Shown here: in pieces, positions 9,574 through 18,033 of the stretch | How positions within the stretch are numbered: position 1 is the stretch's first letter | Layout: each line of letters starts with the position of its first letter | Assembly: GCF_018500185.1 (NCBI RefSeq) | Contig: NZ_JAHBGI010000003.1 | Coordinates: 1 to 64,000, forward strand | DNA length: 64,000 bases | DNA from: Litoribacter ruber | GTDB taxonomy: Bacteria; Bacteroidota; Bacteroidia; Cytophagales; Cyclobacteriaceae | Direction: 5' to 3' | Notes under the pieces: generated by a model | The model's input: only the letters and a program-made list of their open reading frames with translations | What the model was told of the DNA's origin: nothing | Databases searched by the model: none | Program-made: the position numbers and the translations under genes

Positions 9574-12009
9574 TTAAGTGGTTTGTGGTACTATTGATGT
9601 CTGCCAATCTTTCTGTATCACGCGGGTTTTGGGTTTCTCTAACTTGGAAGCCCACCAGCGAATACCCCCCGTGACAAAGCCAACGATGGTCACCGAGCTC
9701 AGCGGCATCAGAATAGCACAGACAATGGGGCTAAGTTGGGCTGTGACAGCGAAACTTAATCCTATGATGTTATATAGAAATGATAGCACAAAGGCAATTT
9801 TGATCACTTTCATACTGCTTTTGGCAAGTTTCATTGCATCCTGCAGCTTGGGAAAGCTCTTGGCATCCATAATTACATCACAGGCCGGGCTAAAATGATA
9901 GATATCATCACTCACACTAATCCCCAATTGGCTCTCCTGAAGGGCTCCAGCATCATTCAATCCATCCCCGATCATGATTACTTTTCTGCCCTGTGATTTC
10001 AGGTTTCTTATATATTCCAGCTTTTCCATCGGTTGCTGGTTGAATTTTAATTCATCAAAATATGGGCTGAGCGTCTCCTTCTCTTGGTCGTTGTCTCCAC
10101 TGAGAAGATGTAGATTAATCCCTGCGTCTTTGAGCTGCACAAGCTGGTTTAAAAGTCCTTCTCTATATTGAGGCACAAATTCAAAATAGCCTTTCACCTC
10201 ATTTCCTAGAGAAATATAAACCCGCGTTTGTTTACCGTCTGGCTTTTCTGCCCCTACCCACTTGGCCGAACCAATTTTTATGACTTCATTATTAAAGTAG
10301 GCCTTTAAGCCCGATCCACTTATTTCTTCAAAATCCTCAACTTTTACAAGCGCATATTCATCCAAATGATTATTGATCATCTGGCTTAAAGGGTGAGTGG
10401 AATTACGGACGATGGACTTGACCAGACTTTTTTCTTTGGCAGAAAGATGTCCCTCAAAAGACAGCTTGCCTTTGGTTTTTTGGGTAATTGTGCCGGTTTT
10501 ATCCAAGACCACTGTATCCGCCGTCGCTAAAGCCTCCACCGAGTCGGAGCTTTTCATATAGAATCCCCACTTGCCCAAAACCCTAAGTACATTGCCAAAA
10601 GAAAAGGGAATCACCAAGGCCAATGCACAAGGACAGGCAACAATCAATACTGCCGTAACTGTATTCCAGATTTTGGAAGCATCCTGAAAATACCAGTATC
10701 CTGCCGTGATGATGGAAAGGATTATAATAAAATAAGTAAAACGCTTACTCAGAGAGGAGACCACTTCGGTAAGTTGAAACTGGTTGTACTTTTTAAACAC
10801 CTCTTGGTTCCACAGCTGGGTCAAATAGCTGCTTTCCACAGGTTTTTGGATTTCCACCTCTATCATTCCACCTGTCTGACGGCCTCCGGCATACATGAAA
10901 TCTCCACTGGACTTGCTTACCGGATCCGATTCCCCAGTCACAAAGGCATAATCAATCTTGCCCTCCCCTTTCATCAGTTTGGCATCTGCAGGAATCAACT
11001 CTTGGTTACGAACCAAAATGCGGTCACCTACTTGCAAGTCTTTTAGCAAAACCGTTTCTTCTTTTCCTTCTTTCACCACCGTGGCGGCTACAGGGAAGTA
11101 ACTGTTATAGTCCCGCTCAAAGCCCAAGGCTTCGTAGGTTTTGCTTTGGTACCATCTTCCTATCAATAAGAAAAACACCAGGCCCGATAAGCTGTCCATG
11201 TATCCAGCTCCGGAAAGGGTGATCATTTCATAGGCACTCCTGCCAAAAATGGTCAAAATACCCAACGCGATCGTCAAGTCGAGGTTGAGGTACTTGTACT
11301 TCAGACCGTTCCATGCGGATTTGTAAAAATCCCAAGAGGAATAAAACACCACAGGAAGCACCAAAATCAAATTCAGGAAAGTAAAGAATACCTGATACTC
11401 TGGGTCTACAAGATTTTTGGTATCCAAATATTCGGGTAGACTAAGCATCATGATATTACCAAAGCAAAACCCTGCGATTCCGATTTTGTAATAGAAACTC
11501 CTGTCAGTCTTTACCTCTTTCTCATTCTTATTCAGACTGATATCCGGAGCATATCCCAATTTGCTTATCAACTCGACCAGCTGTCGCAAAGACAAATTTT
11601 CGTTTTGCCAAGTGATGGCAACTTCCTTTTTGGTGAAGTTTACCGTGGCCTGTCTAATGTTATTATTTAAAATATGTAGATTTTCCAACAGCCAAATACA
11701 GGAACTGCAATGAACGGCCGGAATATAGAATGTTGCCTTGCTAATATGGGCGTCGGAAAAAGACAACAGCGACCTTTTCACCTCCTCATTGTCCAAAAAT
11801 GCCCAACGGTTACCGTGCTCCTCCACTCTTTTGGACCCGGGGGTTTTCTCCATCTCATAGTAATCTACCATGTCATTGCCCCGCAGCAAATCATACACGG
11901 CAAAACATCCCTGGCAGCAGAATTCTCTGTCATCAGCTTTGATTGGTGCATCCTGACAGTCTTCTCCACAGTGGTAACAAGTGCTTTTCACCTTTACTTC
12001 CTCAATCAT
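9574..12009 (-). CDS. ccoI: Copper-transporting P-type ATPase for cbb3 oxidase assembly
   Basis: P1B-type ATPase of the CcoI/FixI kind, which exports Cu across the inner membrane for insertion into the cbb3 oxidase. Numbered from the ATG at 12009 (811 aa): an N-terminal cysteine-rich metal-binding domain (C11xxC14, C18, CCQGC at 31-35), an HMA-like domain with HCSSC (100-104), transmembrane helices, the actuator VTGES (357-361), the CPC ion motif (459-461), the phosphorylation motif DKTGT (503-507) and a C-terminal GDGLNDAGAL hinge. A TTG at 12018 in the same frame overlaps the upstream stop. The ATG five bases after that stop gives the more natural N-terminus. It is co-transcribed with the usp gene upstream and the 601-residue gene downstream, opposite the ccoS-NOQP genes. 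Confidence 0.95.
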   Translation of the reverse strand: MIEEVKVKSTCYHCGEDCQDAPIKADDREFCCQGCFAVYDLLRGNDMVDYYEMEKTPGSKRVEEHGNRWAFLDNEEVKRSLLSFSDAHISKATFYIPAVHCSSCIWLLENLHILNNNIRQATVNFTKKEVAITWQNENLSLRQLVELISKLGYAPDISLNKNEKEVKTDRSFYYKIGIAGFCFGNIMMLSLPEYLDTKNLVDPEYQVFFTFLNLILVLPVVFYSSWDFYKSAWNGLKYKYLNLDLTIALGILTIFGRSAYEMITLSGAGYMDSLSGLVFFLLIGRWYQSKTYEALGFERDYNSYFPVAATVVKEGKEETVLLKDLQVGDRILVRNQELIPADAKLMKGEGKIDYAFVTGESDPVSKSSGDFMYAGGRQTGGMIEVEIQKPVESSYLTQLWNQEVFKKYNQFQLTEVVSSLSKRFTYFIIILSIITAGYWYFQDASKIWNTVTAVLIVACPCALALVIPFSFGNVLRVLGKWGFYMKSSDSVEALATADTVVLDKTGTITQKTKGKLSFEGHLSAKEKSLVKSIVRNSTHPLSQMINNHLDEYALVKVEDFEEISGSGLKAYFNNEVIKIGSAKWVGAEKPDGKQTRVYISLGNEVKGYFEFVPQYREGLLNQLVQLKDAGINLHLLSGDNDQEKETLSPYFDELKFNQQPMEKLEYIRNLKSQGRKVIMIGDGLNDAGALQESQLGISVSDDIYHFSPACDVIMDAKSFPKLQDAMKLAKSSMKVIKIAFVLSFLYNIIGLSFAVTAQLSPIVCAILMPLSSVTIVGFVTGGIRWWASKLEKPKTRVIQKDWQTSIVPQTT

Positions 12010-12014
12010 CAATC

Positions 12015-12836
12015 TCAAACAGTTTGGGTATAAAGCTTAAATGGCACGATCGAATCATCACTATTGAGCAAGTTGCCCAACACGGTGAGATTCTCAGGAG
12101 ATGGGTTGTTGACCACCATTAGGGTATTGGAATTTAAACCAACTGCGGTATAAATGGTATGCTCGGTTTCATCGCTGAGCTTATGCAAAGCCAGATTATG
12201 AAAATGTTGCTTGAGGTATTCGATGAAAAGCTTTTCCTCCATAGCGGAAGGCCCCTCTTCACAATAGGTGGTTAAAACCGTGACGGGTAGATTTTGGCCC
12301 AATTCTGATAGCAGGTAGCTAAATTGTTTGATGCCATGCATGGCCCGGGTGCTCCCATCAAAAGTCATGACTACCTGGTCGATTTCCATAGTATTGGCCG
12401 GAATGACCAAAACGGGACAACCCGACTGGGTCAAAAGGCTCCTAAAAGGAACCTGGTCCCCTGCTTCGTTTTTGACTTGGCCTCGGTAGGTTTCTTGGTT
12501 GATGATCATCAAGTCAGCATAATGCGTTTCCCGCATCAGTTCTGTGGATGAGCATCCGTCTTCTTTATGGATGGTGTATTTACAATGGGATTTTTTGCAA
12601 TTTTCCCCAAGATAACGGTACCAGGATTTTCTGGCTTCATTTTCCTTTTTCTGTCTGCAGGCATCTTTGTCACATTTGCCTGATTGACAAGGCGGGATTT
12701 CACTTCCACCAATGAGATCATTGACTACAGCTCCCACAAAGAGCACTTCCTCTCTGGGTATGAGTTTAAAGATGAAGTCAATTTCTTTATGGTCTAGTTT
12801 TCCCCCAAATCCAATGATGATTTTTATCCGCTTCAT
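12015..12836 (-). CDS. Universal stress protein-like (UspA superfamily) with Cys-rich insert
   Basis: 273 residues from ATG 12836 (MKRIKIIIGFGGKLDH). A longer frame to 12890 uses a non-ATG start and would cover the promoter region, so it was rejected. The C-terminal half reads like a Usp domain (ADLMIINQETYRGQ, GCPVLVIPANT, QVVMTFDGSTRAMHGIKQF). The N-terminal half carries an unusual cysteine-rich stretch (PPCQSGKCDKDACRQK, then NCKKSHCKYTIHKEDGC) that is not part of ordinary Usp folds and could bind a metal such as the copper handled by the next gene. First gene of the operon with ccoI, and preceded by two FNR-type boxes. Usp proteins are often under FNR/low-oxygen control. Its exact role is unknown. 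Confidence 0.85.
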   Translation of the reverse strand: MKRIKIIIGFGGKLDHKEIDFIFKLIPREEVLFVGAVVNDLIGGSEIPPCQSGKCDKDACRQKKENEARKSWYRYLGENCKKSHCKYTIHKEDGCSSTELMRETHYADLMIINQETYRGQVKNEAGDQVPFRSLLTQSGCPVLVIPANTMEIDQVVMTFDGSTRAMHGIKQFSYLLSELGQNLPVTVLTTYCEEGPSAMEEKLFIEYLKQHFHNLALHKLSDETEHTIYTAVGLNSNTLMVVNNPSPENLTVLGNLLNSDDSIVPFKLYTQTV

Positions 12837-12886
12837 TAGTTCTCCCTGTTTTTCGCTACGTCGGAACCGTACCCACGGTACCAATA

Positions 12887-12894
12887 GCAAATGT
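12887..12894 (-). promoter_or_regulatory. Candidate -7 element of the usp-ccoI operon
   Basis: GACATTTG on the minus strand, one mismatch from TAnnTTTG. It lies about 37 bp downstream of the centre of the proximal FNR-type box, the same spacing as in front of ccoS. Predicted start near 12880, leader about 45 nt. Confidence 0.4.
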
Positions 12895-12918
12895 CAGGAT
12901 TACCTGCAACCTATTATA

Positions 12919-12930
12919 TGATGGTCATCA
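12919..12930. promoter_or_regulatory. FNR-type box (proximal) upstream of usp-ccoI
   Basis: TGATGGTCATCA has perfect TGAT/ATCA half-sites spaced by four bases, as in the known FNR consensus TTGATnnnnATCAA. Its reverse complement, TGATGACCATCA, is identical base for base to the box in front of ccoS (15318-15329). It is centred about 44 bp before the predicted start, an activator-type position. Confidence 0.7.
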
Positions 12931-12939
12931 AAGAAAAAA

Positions 12940-12953
12940 CTGATTTATATCAG
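12940..12953. promoter_or_regulatory. FNR-type box (distal) upstream of usp-ccoI
   Basis: CTGATTTATATCAG, half-sites CTGAT/ATCAG with a 4-bp spacer, centred 22 bp (two helical turns) from the proximal box. Read on the minus strand it is CTGATATAAATCAG, identical to the core of the palindrome at 20422-20457. Confidence 0.65.
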
Positions 12954-12966
12954 GTAATTTGAGGTA

Positions 12967-13677
12967 TCAATACAGCCCGGCAGCCCTTACGAGGCCTTTT
13001 ACATCCTCCACCTTGATCTTTCGGCCCTTGGTGCTGATATAATTTTCCTCCTTAAAATCGTGAAGTAGTCGGATCAGGGTTTCCGTAGCCGTACCCACAA
13101 TATTGGCTAAATCCTCCCTGGTCAGGTTGATTTCCACGGGTTCCTTGTCACCATCAATGCCATAAGTGTCCTTAAGCATCAATAAAGTGATGGCAAGTCT
13201 CTCACGTACAGATTTCTGGGCTAGGTTGGTAAGTTTTTCAGACATTACGCCAATTTCTTGGCAAACGGCCTGAAGAAGCTTCTTGTTGAAATTGGGGTTG
13301 TCTGTTAGTAAGGATAAAAAATCGTTTTTTGGAACAAAGCATATGGTGCAGTCCTCAAGCGTCTCAGCAGTGACAGGATATGTTTCCTCCCCTATCATAG
13401 CCTTATACCCAAGCACATCACCTTCTTTGGTGATCTTCATGATTTGCTCTTTGCCATCTGCGCCTAGCCTATAAACTTTGACTTTTCCGTTATTGATACA
13501 GAACACCCCTAGTGGTCGTGTACCTTCATGGAATAAAACCTGCCCTTTTTTATAATTGGTGCAGGATTTGGCGTCAGAAATTTGGGCTACCTCATGTGAA
13601 CACAGAACCCCGAAAAGGGACCTTCCACGGCTTTTGCAATCTTCACAGCTGATTTTTGGCGCTTTTTTAAAACTCAT
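12967..13677 (-). CDS. Crp/Fnr-family regulator, FNR-like with N-terminal cysteines
   Basis: 236 residues. N-terminal cysteines C11xxC14, C26 and C39, plus C60, C110 and C113 in the effector domain, fit an oxygen-sensing [4Fe-4S] FNR-like protein, although the spacing differs from E. coli FNR (C20, C23, C29, C122). A cyclic-nucleotide-like beta-roll spans ~43-130. The C-terminal helix-turn-helix holds NLTREDLANIVGTATETLIRLL, where the ET--R helix resembles the FNR/CRP recognition helix. Three FNR-type boxes nearby, two of them just downstream of this gene in front of usp-ccoI and one before ccoS, make it the obvious local regulator of micro-oxic respiration. Which cysteines hold the cluster is inference. 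Confidence 0.93.
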   Translation of the reverse strand: MSFKKAPKISCEDCKSRGRSLFGVLCSHEVAQISDAKSCTNYKKGQVLFHEGTRPLGVFCINNGKVKVYRLGADGKEQIMKITKEGDVLGYKAMIGEETYPVTAETLEDCTICFVPKNDFLSLLTDNPNFNKKLLQAVCQEIGVMSEKLTNLAQKSVRERLAITLLMLKDTYGIDGDKEPVEINLTREDLANIVGTATETLIRLLHDFKEENYISTKGRKIKVEDVKGLVRAAGLY

Positions 13678-13804
13678 AATGGCAATAGTTTCTACAATCC
13701 GACAAAGATATTATTATTTAGAGTTAAATACTATTTTATCTTTTATTTAGCATCCAACTCTACCGACAAGGGAAATTTCTGAAGTTAAATATAATTAATT
13801 TAGT

Positions 13805-15205
13805 TCAAATCCCCTTAAATAATTCAAAGGACTCCAAATAATCCGGCACTATGGTCTGCCAGCCAAACTCCTCTTTGATCTTGTCTGCCAAAACCTGGGC
13901 GGGCTCCTCCTCACCATGTATAAGAAAGGTAATTTTTGGTTTGTTGGTAAAGCCATCCACCCATTCTATCAACTCCGACTGATCGGCATGGGCCGACAGT
14001 CCCTCCACATAATGGATTTTGGCTTTGACCGGAACATCAATTCCATACATTTTCACAGTCGGCTCCCCATTAAGCAACTTTCTGCCCCTTGTGCCTTCTG
14101 CCTGATATCCCACAAATATCACACTATCCTGCTCATTGGGAAGCCTATTGTAAAGGTGATGCAAAATCCTACCCCCTGTAGCCATGCCACTTGCAGAGAT
14201 AATTATCGCGTCGCCCTTAATATGGTTGAGGGTCAAAGAGGCTTCTTGGCTGGTATAATAATGTAGGTTTTTATGCTGAAAGGGATTTGCACCTGGCTCA
14301 TCGAAGACTGGCCCTAGTTTGTGATATTGGGGAAAGTCTACATAGAGTTTGGTCACATCTATGGCCATCGGGCTATCGATGTATATGGGAATTTGGGGGA
14401 TTTTCCCTTTCATCTGAAGCCTATGCAGATAATAAAGCACCATCTGTGACCTACCCACAGCAAACGCGGGGATCAGGGCCACCCCACCATTCCGGAAGGT
14501 TTCCCTAATGGCCAAACCAAGTTGCTCTTCAGCTTTGGACGAAATACTTTGCCTGTTTCCATAGGTGGATTCCAAAAACAAAACATCTGCATGCGGTAAA
14601 GTCACTGGAGGAAACATCACTGGATCATGAAAACGGCCCAGGTCACCAGAAAACACAATTTTCTTTTCCTGGTTTTCACCTATCAGTCTTAACTTAAAAA
14701 TTGCGGCTCCTAGAATGTGGCCAGCATTGAATGCCTTTAAGACAATGTTTTCCGTCAAATAGGTTTCCTTTTCAAAAGGGATGGATTGAAACAGGGGGTA
14801 CACCCTCTCTGCTTCTTCAATGGTGAAAAGAGCCTCAGGTTTTTCGTGCCGCGAATAGCCTTTCTTCCTGGCGTATTCAGCCTCTTCTTCTTGCAGTTTT
14901 CCGGCATCCTTGAGCAGGATTTTGGCTACCTCAATAGTGGCGTCGGTGGCATAAATGGGCCCAGAAAAACCATCTTTTACCAGTTTTGGCAAATAGCCGC
15001 TGTGGTCGATGTGTGCGTGGGTCAGCAAGACCATGTCGATGGTGCTGGGGTCTACCGGGAATTCTTCCCAATTCCTTTCCCTCAGCTCTTTGAGGCCCTG
15101 AAACATACCACAATCCACCAAAACCTTTAAGCTATCAATCTCCAATAAATACCTTGACCCGGTTACCGACTTGGCACCACCCAGAAACTTTACTCTTACG
15201 TCCAT
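13805..15205 (-). CDS. Metallo-beta-lactamase/beta-CASP RNA-processing nuclease-like protein
   Basis: 466 residues from ATG 15205 (MDVRVKFLGGAKSVTGSR). The longer frame uses GTG at 15250. The sequence has the metallo-hydrolase motif THAHIDHSGY, FNAGHILGAAIF and FSGDLGRF. A beta-CASP region contains AFAVGRSQMVLYYL, and the C-terminal motifs IISASGMATGGRILHHL and VEGLSAHADQSEL follow. These are the hallmarks of the CPSF/Ysh1-like group of zinc-dependent nucleases (COG1236 type), thought to act on RNA. It is divergent from ccoS with 178 bp between. Co-location with oxidase genes is common in Bacteroidota, but a functional link is unproven. Confidence 0.92.
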   Translation of the reverse strand: MDVRVKFLGGAKSVTGSRYLLEIDSLKVLVDCGMFQGLKELRERNWEEFPVDPSTIDMVLLTHAHIDHSGYLPKLVKDGFSGPIYATDATIEVAKILLKDAGKLQEEEAEYARKKGYSRHEKPEALFTIEEAERVYPLFQSIPFEKETYLTENIVLKAFNAGHILGAAIFKLRLIGENQEKKIVFSGDLGRFHDPVMFPPVTLPHADVLFLESTYGNRQSISSKAEEQLGLAIRETFRNGGVALIPAFAVGRSQMVLYYLHRLQMKGKIPQIPIYIDSPMAIDVTKLYVDFPQYHKLGPVFDEPGANPFQHKNLHYYTSQEASLTLNHIKGDAIIISASGMATGGRILHHLYNRLPNEQDSVIFVGYQAEGTRGRKLLNGEPTVKMYGIDVPVKAKIHYVEGLSAHADQSELIEWVDGFTNKPKITFLIHGEEEPAQVLADKIKEEFGWQTIVPDYLESFELFKGI

Positions 15206-15317
15206 ATCTAATTTTGAATAAAAATCTTTTCCCAAATGTGGATTCACCACATGATAATGTACTGCAAAGGAAGTTAACTATTATTTTTTAAAACCTGACA
15301 AAAGTCATATTTCTCTC

Positions 15318-15329
15318 TGATGACCATCA
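15318..15329. promoter_or_regulatory. FNR-type box upstream of ccoS
   Basis: TGATGACCATCA, identical to the reverse complement of the proximal box before usp-ccoI. It is centred about 43 bp ahead of the start predicted from the -7-like element at 15353-15360, a class II activator position. Confidence 0.7.
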
Positions 15330-15352
15330 TAATAAAACTTTACATCTTCCTC

Positions 15353-15360
15353 CAATTTTG
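15353..15360 (+). promoter_or_regulatory. Candidate -7 element of the cco operon
   Basis: CAATTTTG, one mismatch from TAnnTTTG, 24 bp before the ccoS ATG. The distance from the FNR-box centre to the final G is 36.5 bp, against 37.5 bp at the usp promoter. Confidence 0.4.
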
Positions 15361-15383
15361 CATGACTGATAAATCTAAAAATC

Positions 15384-15581
15384 ATGAGTGCACTATTTGT
15401 CCTGATCATCATAAGCATTTTGGTAGCCTTCGGGTTTCTGTTTGCCTTTTTCTGGGCCACGGGAAGTGGACAGTTTGAAGACGACTACACACCGGCCGTA
15501 AGGATGCTTTTTGATGACAAAGCACCAGTGGCCAAAGACAAGTCCTCCCCGAGCACACCATCATCAAACCATAAAAAATAG
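15384..15581 (+). CDS. ccoS: cbb3 oxidase maturation protein CcoS
   Basis: 65 residues with a single N-terminal membrane helix (ALFVLIIISILVAFGFLFAF, 3-22), then FWATGSGQFEDDYTPAVRML. The GQFxD motif after the helix is typical of CcoS, a small membrane protein needed to insert the haem and copper cofactors of cytochrome cbb3 oxidase. The tail is Ser/Pro/Lys-rich. First gene of the plus-strand cco operon, 30 bp before ccoNO and immediately behind an FNR-type box. Confidence 0.93.
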   Translation: MSALFVLIIISILVAFGFLFAFFWATGSGQFEDDYTPAVRMLFDDKAPVAKDKSSPSTPSSNHKK

Positions 15582-15611
15582 AAACATTTTACCATCAATA
15601 AATTAATCTCT

Positions 15612-17816
15612 ATGAGCACGGAAGCTGCAATTCTTGAAAGGCCAAACAGTGACCGGCAATCCAGGCTGGGACTGGATCGCTTTTCTTACGACAACGAAAT
15701 TGTCAAAATGTTTGCCATTGCCACCATGATATGGGGCGTGGTCGGCATGTTGGTAGGTCTCTTGGTGGCGCTACAACTCGTATTTCCCGCCTTAAACTTC
15801 AACACCGAATACACCACCTTTGGGCGGATCCGGCCCCTGCATACCAATGCGGTGATTTTTGCGTTTGTGGGCAATGGTATTTTTACCGGGGTGTACTATT
15901 CCCTGCAGAGGCTCTGTAAGGCCAGAATGTACAGCGACATGCTTAGTCGGATAAACTTCTGGGGCTGGCAGCTGATCATTTTATCCGCAGCCATCACACT
16001 TCCACTTGGATTCACTACTTCCAAAGAGTACGCTGAACTGGAATGGCCGATTGATATTGCCATCACGCTGATTTGGGTGGTATTTGGATGGAACATGTTT
16101 GCTACCATTGTGAAAAGACGAACAAGACACCTGTATGTAGCCATCTGGTTTTACATCGGTACGTTTGTGACTGTGGCAGTTTTGCATATCGTAAACTCTT
16201 TCGAGTTGCCAATCAGCTTTATGAAAAGTTACAGCTTTTACGCTGGTGTGCAAGATGCCCTTGTACAATGGTGGTATGGCCACAATGCTGTAGCATTCTT
16301 CCTGACCACACCTTATTTGGGTTTGATGTACTATTTTGTGCCAAAAGCAGCCAACAGACCGGTTTATTCTTACAAGTTATCCATTATCCACTTCTGGGCG
16401 CTGATCTTCCTTTATATCTGGGCGGGTCCACACCACTTGCTTTACAATGCACTTCCTGACTGGGCCCAGTCTCTAGGGGTGGTATTCAGTATCATGCTTT
16501 TAGCGCCTAGCTGGGGCGGTATGCTCAACGGTCTATTGACCTTAAGAGGTGCTTGGGACCGAGTAAGAGAGGATGCAGTATTGAAATTCATGGTTGTGGC
16601 AATCACAGCCTACGGTATGGCCACCTTTGAAGGGCCAATGCTTTCCCTTAAAAATGTAAACGCAATTTCTCACTTTACCGACTGGACAGTGGCTCACGTT
16701 CATATCGGTGGTCTGGGCTGGAACGGGATGTTGACTTTTGGTATGCTTTACTGGCTTTTCCCAAAAATTTACAGAACAGAGATTTATTCCAAAAAATTAG
16801 CAAACACCCACTTCTGGCTGGCTACACTTGGAATCCTTTTCTATGCTCTTCCGCTTTACTGGGCTGGATTTACGCAGTCTTTGATGTGGAAGGAGTTTAC
16901 CCAAGAAGGTCTTTTGGCTTATCCAAACTTCCTGGAGACGGTTACCCAGCTGAAGCCGATGTATGCGCTAAGAGCAGGTGGTGGAGCCATCTACATCATT
17001 GGTGCTTTGATCATGGGCTATAACCTTTACAAAACCGCCAAAAAAGGGTCATTCCTGAAAAACGAAGAAGCAGAGGCAGCGCCATTGAGCGATACTTATG
17101 TGAAGCATAAAGGCGAGCACTGGCACAGATGGATTGAAAGAAAGCCTGTCCAATTGCTAGTTGGTTCCTTGATCGTAATCATGATCGGCGGGGCAGTAGA
17201 GATGGTTCCTACTTTCCTGATCGATTCCAACATACCTACAATTGAAAGTGTAAAACCATATACTTCTCTGGAACTCCACGGCAGGGACATCTACATCAAA
17301 GAAGGCTGTAACAACTGCCACTCCCAAATGGTAAGGCCTTTCCGAAGCGAAACCGAACGCTATGGGGAATATGCCAAAGCAGGGGAATTCGTATACGATC
17401 ACCCCTTCCTATGGGGATCAAAGCGTACGGGCCCTGACCTCCTAAGGCTAGGCGGGAAATATCCGGACAGCTGGCACTATCACCACATGCTCGACCCAGA
17501 GTCCATGTCACCAGGTTCAATCATGCCAAGCTACCCTTGGTTGTTTGAAAAGGACATAGATGTAGCCAGCACGGAAGCCAAGATCAATGTGATGAGAAGG
17601 TTGGGTGTACCTTATCCCGAGGGATACGAAAACCAGGCTGTGGCCGACATGTACCTGCAAGCTGATGAAATCACAGCCAACCTTGCTAAAAGCGGAATTG
17701 AGGTTAAAAACGATAGAGAAATCATCGCCTTAATTGCCTACATGCAAAGACTGGGTACCGACATCAACCCAGAAGGCAAAGTGGCTAAACCTTATCACAT
17801 AGAACCAGCTAAATAA
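15612..17816 (+). CDS. ccoNO: Fused cytochrome cbb3 oxidase subunits I and II (CcoN-CcoO)
   Basis: 734 residues joining two subunits that are separate in Proteobacteria. Residues ~30-480 are the haem-copper subunit I: about 12 membrane helices with VQWWYGHNAVAFFLTT and AHVHIGGLGWNGM, and the His-rich turns that bind haem b, haem b3 and CuB. Residues ~510-734 are CcoO: a membrane helix (LLVGSLIVIMIGGAVEM), then one c-type haem site C566-NN-C569-H570 in GCNNCHSQMVRPF, and the likely axial Met in MSPGSIMPSYPW. Together they form the catalytic core that reduces O2 at low concentration. The fusion is a known Bacteroidota arrangement. Confidence 0.97.
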   Translation: MSTEAAILERPNSDRQSRLGLDRFSYDNEIVKMFAIATMIWGVVGMLVGLLVALQLVFPALNFNTEYTTFGRIRPLHTNAVIFAFVGNGIFTGVYYSLQRLCKARMYSDMLSRINFWGWQLIILSAAITLPLGFTTSKEYAELEWPIDIAITLIWVVFGWNMFATIVKRRTRHLYVAIWFYIGTFVTVAVLHIVNSFELPISFMKSYSFYAGVQDALVQWWYGHNAVAFFLTTPYLGLMYYFVPKAANRPVYSYKLSIIHFWALIFLYIWAGPHHLLYNALPDWAQSLGVVFSIMLLAPSWGGMLNGLLTLRGAWDRVREDAVLKFMVVAITAYGMATFEGPMLSLKNVNAISHFTDWTVAHVHIGGLGWNGMLTFGMLYWLFPKIYRTEIYSKKLANTHFWLATLGILFYALPLYWAGFTQSLMWKEFTQEGLLAYPNFLETVTQLKPMYALRAGGGAIYIIGALIMGYNLYKTAKKGSFLKNEEAEAAPLSDTYVKHKGEHWHRWIERKPVQLLVGSLIVIMIGGAVEMVPTFLIDSNIPTIESVKPYTSLELHGRDIYIKEGCNNCHSQMVRPFRSETERYGEYAKAGEFVYDHPFLWGSKRTGPDLLRLGGKYPDSWHYHHMLDPESMSPGSIMPSYPWLFEKDIDVASTEAKINVMRRLGVPYPEGYENQAVADMYLQADEITANLAKSGIEVKNDREIIALIAYMQRLGTDINPEGKVAKPYHIEPAK

Positions 17817-17823
17817 TACAGCC

Positions 17824-18033
17824 ATGCTCAAATTTGTAAAACAACATATGGATTCAATCATCGGGATAGAGATCTATCCCATGATCTCCCTGCTCATCTT
17901 CTTCATATTCTTCACTACACTTATTCTGTGGGCATTTTATACCAAGAAAGAATTCTTTTCGGGTGTAGAGAATCTACCACTTGATGAAGACGGAACCTAT
18001 TCAGAGACTGGTAACAAAATAGATTTACCATGA
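17824..18033 (+). CDS. ccoQ: Small cbb3 oxidase subunit CcoQ-like
   Basis: 69 residues with one membrane helix (ISLLIFFIFFTTLILWAFY, ~22-40) followed by a charged cytoplasmic tail TKKEFFSGVENLPLDEDG. Identified mainly by position, size and topology: seven bases after ccoNO, with its stop overlapping the ccoP start (ATGA). CcoQ stabilises the oxidase complex. Confidence 0.88.
   Translation: MLKFVKQHMDSIIGIEIYPMISLLIFFIFFTTLILWAFYTKKEFFSGVENLPLDEDGTYSETGNKIDLP

Noticed and set aside
12837-12890. Longer N-terminus of the universal stress protein
   Set aside because: It needs a non-ATG start, covers the predicted -7 element, and encodes an arginine-rich stretch before the natural MKRIKIIIGFGG start.
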